The notes beneath the pieces were generated by a model. The model saw only the letters and a list, made by a program, of their open reading frames with translations, was not told the DNA's origin and searched no databases. This document shows, piece by piece, positions 57,410-64,000 of a DNA stretch of 64,000 nucleotides (the stretch's first letter is position 1; the number at the start of each line of letters is the position of its first letter). Source of the stretch: Echinarachnius parma (lineage: Eukaryota > Echinodermata > Echinoidea > Clypeasteroida > Echinarachniidae). Location of the stretch: the NCBI GenBank assembly GCA_037951105.1, contig JBAMJV010007954.1, positions 122,505 to 186,504 on the forward strand. The letters are read 5' to 3'. A program made the translations under genes and the position numbers.

Positions 57410-57959
57410 TGCCAAATTATAGCCCCCCCCCCCCCCCCCCTAATGATTATGATAAATGCACGCTTCATGTTTTTGGTTAAAACTCATTTTAGAGTGAGTA
57501 ATGTAGGTCTAAAAGAAGCACCCCAAAGAATTATTACCCCTTATACATGCTGATGCAATGTAAAATATATTTATTTTTAATTTGCAGGAATAGAATATTT
57601 GTTTGTTGTTTTATCTTTCACATTCCTGACATGCCAAAGTGTTTGTCCATGCAATCTTTACATTGAAGTCAAATAGTCAATGAGAATTTAGACTTATGAT
57701 TATTTTTAGGGAGATGGTCTCTTTTGGGGCATTTTAGGGGCTACATTAACCTTAGCCTGTATGAATTGTTATCTATTTTCCCTACTGCTCCAAGTCCAAG
57801 GGAAATATGTTTTTTTATTTACAACTGGAAGTGGAATCATTATTAAATGACAGAAATGAATCACTTGCCCACTGGTGACTCAACAATTTGACGCAGCATT
57901 CTGCGCATTATTCAGGCATAATGAATGAATGGATGGACGGCTGAATGAATAGATGAGTG

Positions 57960-58125
57960 AATTGGGAGGCATAATGTATTTCTGAGAGGCAACTATAGTA
58001 CTTGTAACCATATATATGGTTATCATTCTGAACTGCAACTACATTGTACATTTATAGTGCTTGTAATCATATTATATGGTTATTATTCTGAACTGCAACT
58101 ATAGTGCATGTAACCATATATGTGA
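57960..58125 (+). repeat. Minisatellite, about 60-bp unit
   Basis: Units TGTAACCATATATATGGTTATCATTCTGAACTGCAACTA occur about 2.5 times. Confidence 0.8.
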
Positions 58126-58957
58126 CCCGTCCTACGTAGAAGAACCGAAAGTCGACAAAGTTGATTTTCTGGATTTGTATTTAGTTCGATTCAGCAATAT
58201 CTAAGCTTTAAATATGATATAAAGTTTGTCTCATAATGATTCTGCAACGCGGAGTTATTGACGCTTTTCTAAGGCAAATATTGAACGGTCTGGAAATAAG
58301 ATGCCGAGAAAATAGCTCAAGAAACTTTACATCCATTTCGAAAGTGAAATTAGCGTTTTAAGCAGGCCATAAATGAACCGATTGCATGAATAGAATGTCG
58401 TAGCAACCTTTATTCAATTTTCTTGAAAACTTGCATATCAGTAAATATGTATGATATACACCTTCCCTCCAGAAACTGTTGAATATTATCCATGCATTGA
58501 AGAGATATGAACAGATTTAATTACAATTTAAGTGGGTTTGGAACGATAAACTGTACACATCGAGCACATGATACAATAGCGAGCACTTTCAGGTAACAAA
58601 AGGGGCTCCGCTCTGGATCTGTTTATTGTTCGATTAATCGGTATTGACTGGCAGTTTGATTTTAGGAATGCAAACTTGCGTCTGGTGCGTAATGTAAAAA
58701 CTATTACAAAGAACAGTATGTTGATACGTGAAAAGTAAAACGGGGTATCGAAGCTAGACATTTTGGAGGGGGAGGCCCCAGGTACCAAAGGGGGAGGGGG
58801 GGATCCGTTGGTACAGGGTTTGTTTTCGTTCTTTTGGCGGGGATGCCCGGGGATGTCCCTTAGAACATTTTAAAACAGGTCTCTAAGTAACGGAGGCGAG
58901 CCTCGGTCAACTTCAAAATGAGGGTATATAAAAGAGTGGGATTGTGCTTTAGCCAAC
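58126..58957. other. Unassigned stretch
   Basis: Starts GTGACCCGTCCTACGTAG; slightly more GC-rich than its surroundings. No gene recognised. Confidence 0.4.
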
Positions 58958-59689
58958 TTAAAGGGTACCGCCGGGCATGATAAAACCAATACTTAGTTGT
59001 TTTGGTACTTTAATTGAATACCAATCATACTCTCATGGGGTCTGATATGTTTCTGTAATTTGAGAACAATGCAATTAATTACTACGACCTACGTAACCAC
59101 GGCTATTTACTGGTTCGCATGCGCGCGACTTTGTTTGCACGACCGCTCAATCAATACGCGTACGTTAGTATGGTAGTATGCGATTTATCGCTAGCCCGTG
59201 CGATAGTTAGTATCGTATGGCAGTGTGTGCTCGCACTTTGATGTACACACTACAACGGCAGTGTTGGAGTTATGGTACACACAATGCCCAGCGCTATTAT
59301 AGCTACGCACCATGCATAATACAATGTAGATATACTCTGAATGCATGCAACCGTACAATGCTTGTATATAATTATATAGCGCTACGCGTGTATACGGATA
59401 GATGTTGTTTCTGAACGCCAAGTTGATTTTTTATTCGCTGCACTACACAAGAGATTTTCGAGATTTTCTCTGCTTGCTTGCGATATATCGCAGTTGCTTC
59501 CCGATAAGAGGATCGTTAAGTGATATCGTAATCGGAACTGCCGCTGACAGAATGATTGATAGGTGATATTAAAAATGATTATCTGGCGATGTAGAAATAC
59601 TTTCAGGATCACAGACTTGTTTTGTATGTTCATTTAAGATATGTCTTTGATGTAAGAGAGCTAAATCTCTGCCTGGTGGTACCCTTTAA
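58958..59689. mobile_element. TTAA-flanked element, 732 bp
   Basis: TTAAAGGGTACCGCCGGGCA at the left and TGCCTGGTGGTACCCTTTAA at the right, inverse over about 20 bp. The largest TTAA element in the window; the interior has no long frame, so it is non-autonomous. Confidence 0.87.
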
Positions 59690-61419
59690 ACAAGCTCTAA
59701 ATAGCGTTTTTTTTTTTTTTGGTGGTGTGGGGGGGGGGGGGGGTATGCCTTATTATAAATTATTATGAACTACTTTAATATTTAGTACGACAAATTAATT
59801 CTACATACGATTAATGAATGTTATGTTACAGGGCCCAATTCTTTAATCTATATAATACTCACACTCAACCAGTGGTGTACATAGTGTATGAGGTTAGAGG
59901 GTGGGGGGGGGGGGGGAGGGGGGGGGGTGGGTGGGTGTGCAGTTAATTGGATAGGACTTGGGTCGTATTGTCATAAACATACTTTTGTCAAACTCAATAG
60001 GGCCACTATACAATGGAGGCCATTTGGATTACTAATCTCCGTGCACAGTCAATAGGGATTAAAGAATCTCAATGTGCGCTGGCCGCTCTTGACAGCTACA
60101 GAGATTCCAACTTAGCACAAAGGGGTTGTTAAGAGGCGGAGCTTAATATCGATCGCTTTTAGTGGCAAATAATTTTGGAACGCAAACTTTTCAAACCTGC
60201 AAAAAACATGCTTCAAAACTCTGCTTAATTTTTACCTTTCCACTGGATATTTTTACTGGATATTTTGCGTACCGGTAGAACAGAAATCAGGGAAATGTAT
60301 GAGGCAATAATATTTTTTTTCACTTTTTCATGCAATTTCAAATCAATCGTGATTTTCTGAGGTTCGACATCTTGCGACTTCTGGCTCCTCTGCGGATGGC
60401 GAGGCACATATGTGGTTGTTATTCTTTCAGTACCTTGACCCCTGTACCAATTACCCAAGCATTCAACTGAACTGTTACAAAATGTAATCCCATTTCTATA
60501 GGTGGAATTTTATTTTCCTACCAAATGCTTGAGGAGTTTTATTTTGTTTTTTATATGTATCTGTAATAAGTTCACCCTGGCATAAGCTTGGTATGCAGGC
60601 AAAAAATTCTTGTTTGGTAATTTTACAGGTTAATAATGCAAAAGAAAGGAATACATACTGTACATGTCAAAAGTGCAATATGATATGCACTCAAATGGCC
60701 CAAAGACTCCATCGACCCCCACCATTTTCATTTGTTGGTAGTGGTGGAATATGTGCTGGTCATTATAATTGAAATTTTGTTTTCTAGGGTTCTTTTTTAA
60801 GTCCCTAGGTAGGGGAAGACACTACAAACTTTGTAATTCAATGATGAACTCAAATACAGTCTTAGAGGGCCACCATTTTTTGGCATCTCAGAGGGGGATA
60901 GGGGGGGTGGGGGCATGGTAGGCTTGTGCCCTCCCAATAATTTTCAAAAACCAATAAATAAATACAAATTAATAAGGGGAAAATCTGTATTAAAAAAAAA
61001 ACGAAATCAATAATATACGGTATGCCCCTCAATCAATCGCCTACCCCCCCCCCCCCCCCCTGTCCCAAACAACCTGACCGTGCTATGCCACTGGGGTGGG
61101 GAGGGTGGGGGGGGGGGCAAATTGCCTCAAGCTCCTCAAGGCTCAACTGTGTATTTTCCACTGGTTCAGGTCTGTCAATATTGTTTGCTTTTCTCCCACC
61201 ACACTGATTGATAATCTGGACTCAAAGAAATAGTTTTGGGATGACATCATCATCACTGTAGTTTGTGGTATGCCCAGGCCCAGGCATGGGTTGTTCTGTG
61301 TTGTACATGTACTATACTGTGTACAGTGTACCATGTTTACAGTGTAGGAATGGCGTAAGGTTACTATCACAGACTTCTATTATTATACCAAGCCTATAAA
61401 TACAACCTTTTTTTTTTCC
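59690..61419. other. Unassigned region with G- and C-runs
   Basis: G-runs near 59729-59744 and 59901-59930, a C-run near 61044-61060, and a hAT-like fragment ending CTGTGTATTTTCCACTG at about 61146-61162. Confidence 0.45.
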
Positions 61420-61625
61420 ACTTGCCCGTTTGTGCAAGTAAAAATCATAAATGTTCAAATCTTGACTTGTCCAAATAGAACATTTCCTTGCATGCTACTT
61501 CTAGATGAGATTAATGACAATTATGTTGAATGTCTCATTAAAACAAAAATGTTAGAACAGGCAACCAAACTAGACCATTTATGGAAGATTACTTGCCCAA
61601 TATTAGGCCCGGCCTTTTTTTCATT
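61420..61625. repeat. 'CTTGCCC' dispersed repeat, last copy
   Basis: CACTTGCCCGTTTGTGCAAG at the left and TTACTTGCCCAATATTAGGC at the right; related to 1345-1592. Confidence 0.5.
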
Positions 61626-61774
61626 GTAAACGGGGTCTATGCGCATAAGAAGGAAGCATGTAAGCACGGGATAGGATGAATACAGAGATAGGTAAGAGAT
61701 GGAAATAAGAAAGAATTCTAACACAAGTGACAAAAAAGTATTATTATTGCTTCACTCAGCTTATCAGCTCTGCA

Positions 61775-62200
61775 AATTCTTTCTGGCAAGATATGCCAGA
61801 GAGTCTCTGACCTTGACCCAGACCTGAACCAGGCCATCCCTTGTGTGGTTCATTGATCTATTTATGAGCCTAGTCTCAGAATATATGTATCCGTTTTAAA
61901 TACTTCATGACATTCCTTTGGGTCTATGATTATGGTATGGGAGGGTAAGAACTATTGATGTAAATGGAGCCAACCTTTCCCCAAAGACACATTGAACATG
62001 CTTATAAAGTTGAAGGATTAATATGTTCTCCTTTTGCTGTGTTTTAACTTGCTTATTTACCCAACTTGTGTAGAATGTTGTCAGCTTGGCAAGACCAATG
62101 TCAAAATATGCCAGAGAGTCTGACCTTTGACCCTGACCTGAACCCAGGCCACCTTGAGTGGTTCATTGATCTCTTTTTGAGTCTAGTCTTGGATTAGTCT
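61775..62200 (+). repeat. Diverged direct duplication of a 100-bp block
   Basis: ATATGCCAGAGAGTCT..GACC..GACCTGAACC..GGTTCATTGATCT..TAGTCT occurs at about 61790-61880 and 62105-62190. Confidence 0.8.
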
Positions 62201-62260
62201 CTCATTCAGACCCTGTAGAGGGGGATCAGTTGAGTTTGTAACAATATGGGGACATTCCAA

Positions 62261-62462
62261 CAGTGAAAAAATACATGGGGGCTTAGGGCAAATTTGCCCT
62301 CTAAATGCCCAAAAGAGCCCCAAAATCAAGAGCCACCCCCCCCCCCCCCCCCCCCCCCCCCCGTAAGTTGCATGAAGTTCAATGCAAAACAAATTTCATA
62401 GTGGTATTTTTATGCATTCAAGCTTGAAAAGTAGCCCTGAAATAAGTTTTAATTTCCTCCTG
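62261..62462. mobile_element. hAT-like family member with 27-base C-run
   Basis: CAGTGAAAAAATACATGGGG at the left with the family words TGCCCAAAAGAGCCCC, then a C-run (62336-62362) and AAAAGTAGCCC. No clean 8-bp duplication found. Confidence 0.6.
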
Positions 62463-64000
62463 CCTTCATTTTGTGCATGTGTGTGGTGGTGGTGGTGGTG
62501 GGGGGGGGGGGGGGGGGGGGGGGGGGGGTGGGGGGGGGAGAGTTGGTGGGGGTTAACAAAACTATTGTAACAAGTCTGTTTGGTTTTTATCTCACTAGTT
62601 GTCTTTTATCAGAATGTACAGACATTTTGTAATGCTGGATACCCTTGAATGAAAGTACATCCCTTGGGTGTTAATGCGAATATGCAATGACAACATTCAT
62701 TTATTATTCAATCTACCTGTAATATATTCAACATGTTGACCTTGCTGTGTATGATGTGTGGAAAGGGTGCTAAGTCACCTTGTTTTTTTTACCTCGGAGA
62801 TAAACATATTTAAAGCGTGGGAGCCTGACACAGCCTGTTAGAAACAATTTGTAACTCTTTGTTTTTCTACAAATATTCCAATAATGAGAATTATGAAATT
62901 ATTATTATCTTAAAATTTGGCATCACATCCACTGATCTACAAGGGTGAGCCTCTACAAGATAGTGTTTAGAACTCAAAACAGCCGAAAATCAACGCGGCG
63001 TCCTTGTCCCTCTCACCTGACGATAAGCAAGTACACGTGCATTGCGACTGTATCGCTAAATTGGTGAACAAGCTAATTAGGATTCATAAATATATGATGG
63101 AGTAAAGTGATCAGATGACGGGAGAATTAGGTAATTTTCCAGCTGACTGCATTGACGGCATCCCAATTCTAAATTATGCACAATGTATTGTTTTTCCGTG
63201 ATTAACATCACTCATGCTTGACATTGCTTTCAAAACAAAAATAGGTTTCTCTGATCAAAATTTGTCCCCAAAATAACTCCAGAATAATCATCAGAATAAA
63301 CTCCAGAATAAACTTCTTCGCTAGAAACTTTAGGCATGATATGAAATTCTAATTAATGTTATTATGAAAACACATTCATGAAAATATTCCAAATTTGCTT
63401 TTTAATTAATTCTAATAATCTCTATTGGATGTTCATATTTGTAATATTCACTTAACTTTTATTTCAACAATCGCCTTGTATCTGCATTAATTCCACAGCA
63501 AACATGAAGGAATTGCTTCCAAAACTACGATATAAAGACAAATACATATCAGCTAATTGTTCATACAAGCTAGAGTTCTAAAAGAACGCTGAATATACAT
63601 GTAGGTTAACCTATAAGTATAACTGCCCATTTTCTGTAAACAGGTTTCATACCATTTTTGGAATAATCAACATATTGTACAGCATGACTTTAAAAATGGA
63701 AGTGGGGGTGTATGCACTGTGCGCTGCTTGCAAATGAATCACAAACTTGCAATTGACATTGTACTTCTCACAAAGCAAATCGAAAATGATAGCTATTCAG
63801 AGAACTACTCTTCTACTCTTTGTATACAACATTGAATTACTCAATTACATGTATTCCCTACGTGCGTGTGACCTTGTGCCAACAGATTCAAGTCAAGCAT
63901 ATTCATGTATGAAAGAAAGGGTGATGAGTGTAATATTTATTCAATTTCAGGAAATTGTTTCTGTCATAAATTTGGGAATAGAACATGATGCATGTACATG
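62463..64000. other. Unassigned AT-rich end of window
   Basis: A (TGG)n/G-run block at about 62484-62540, otherwise nothing recognised. Confidence 0.45.

Overview
The window looks like nuclear DNA of a marine invertebrate animal, most likely an echinoderm such as a sea urchin. It is AT-rich, non-coding and crowded with transposon families, introns have GT...AG borders, and it carries a DIRS-type retrotransposon and many microsatellites and long poly-G/poly-C runs. The species cannot be fixed from sequence alone. There are no bacterial-style genes and no long intact ORF; the few long open frames are low-complexity or repeat-derived.

Host gene content is thin. The best host coding signal is a plus-strand set of short exons: a 46-nt exon at 32413-32458 (acidic, DLQLSDDSENED-like, resembling the AFF/AF4-FMR2 family) and an 86-nt exon at 50285-50370 in compatible phase. 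The latter is preceded by two diverged tandem copies (49867 and 50094). Most of the window would then be giant introns of this gene. A possible exon of unknown identity lies on the minus strand at 5822-6027. Two tRNA-like cloverleaves are present (Trp-like at 13372, Ala-anticodon at 27079).

Layout. 1-6100: polypurine tract, a palindromic TA-flanked MITE, a 51-bp minisatellite split by a 3.1-kb element with a 5' hairpin and 323-bp tandem units. 6200-8865: small inverted-repeat elements. 8865-16918: a GC-rich DIRS-like element with 144-bp inverted terminal repeats, an internal complementary region and a broken tyrosine recombinase, itself invaded by a second copy of the 323-bp-array element. 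16950-31000: dense MITEs, including hAT-like elements with exact 8-bp target duplications, TTAA-flanked elements and a minisatellite near 20.3-21.1 kb. 31000-50400: the AFF-like exons, a perfect-ended 447-bp TTAA foldback at 35345, and a 2.9-kb element (37609-40538) carrying nine exact copies of GGTAACGGAAGGAC. 50400-64000: further TTAA elements, paired MITEs, tandem duplications, a perfect 27-bp-arm palindrome and unassigned AT-rich DNA.

Nested insertions give relative ages: the minisatellite predates the 3.1-kb element, the DIRS element predates the second array element, and a TTAA MITE at 26791 predates the tRNA-bearing insertion inside it.
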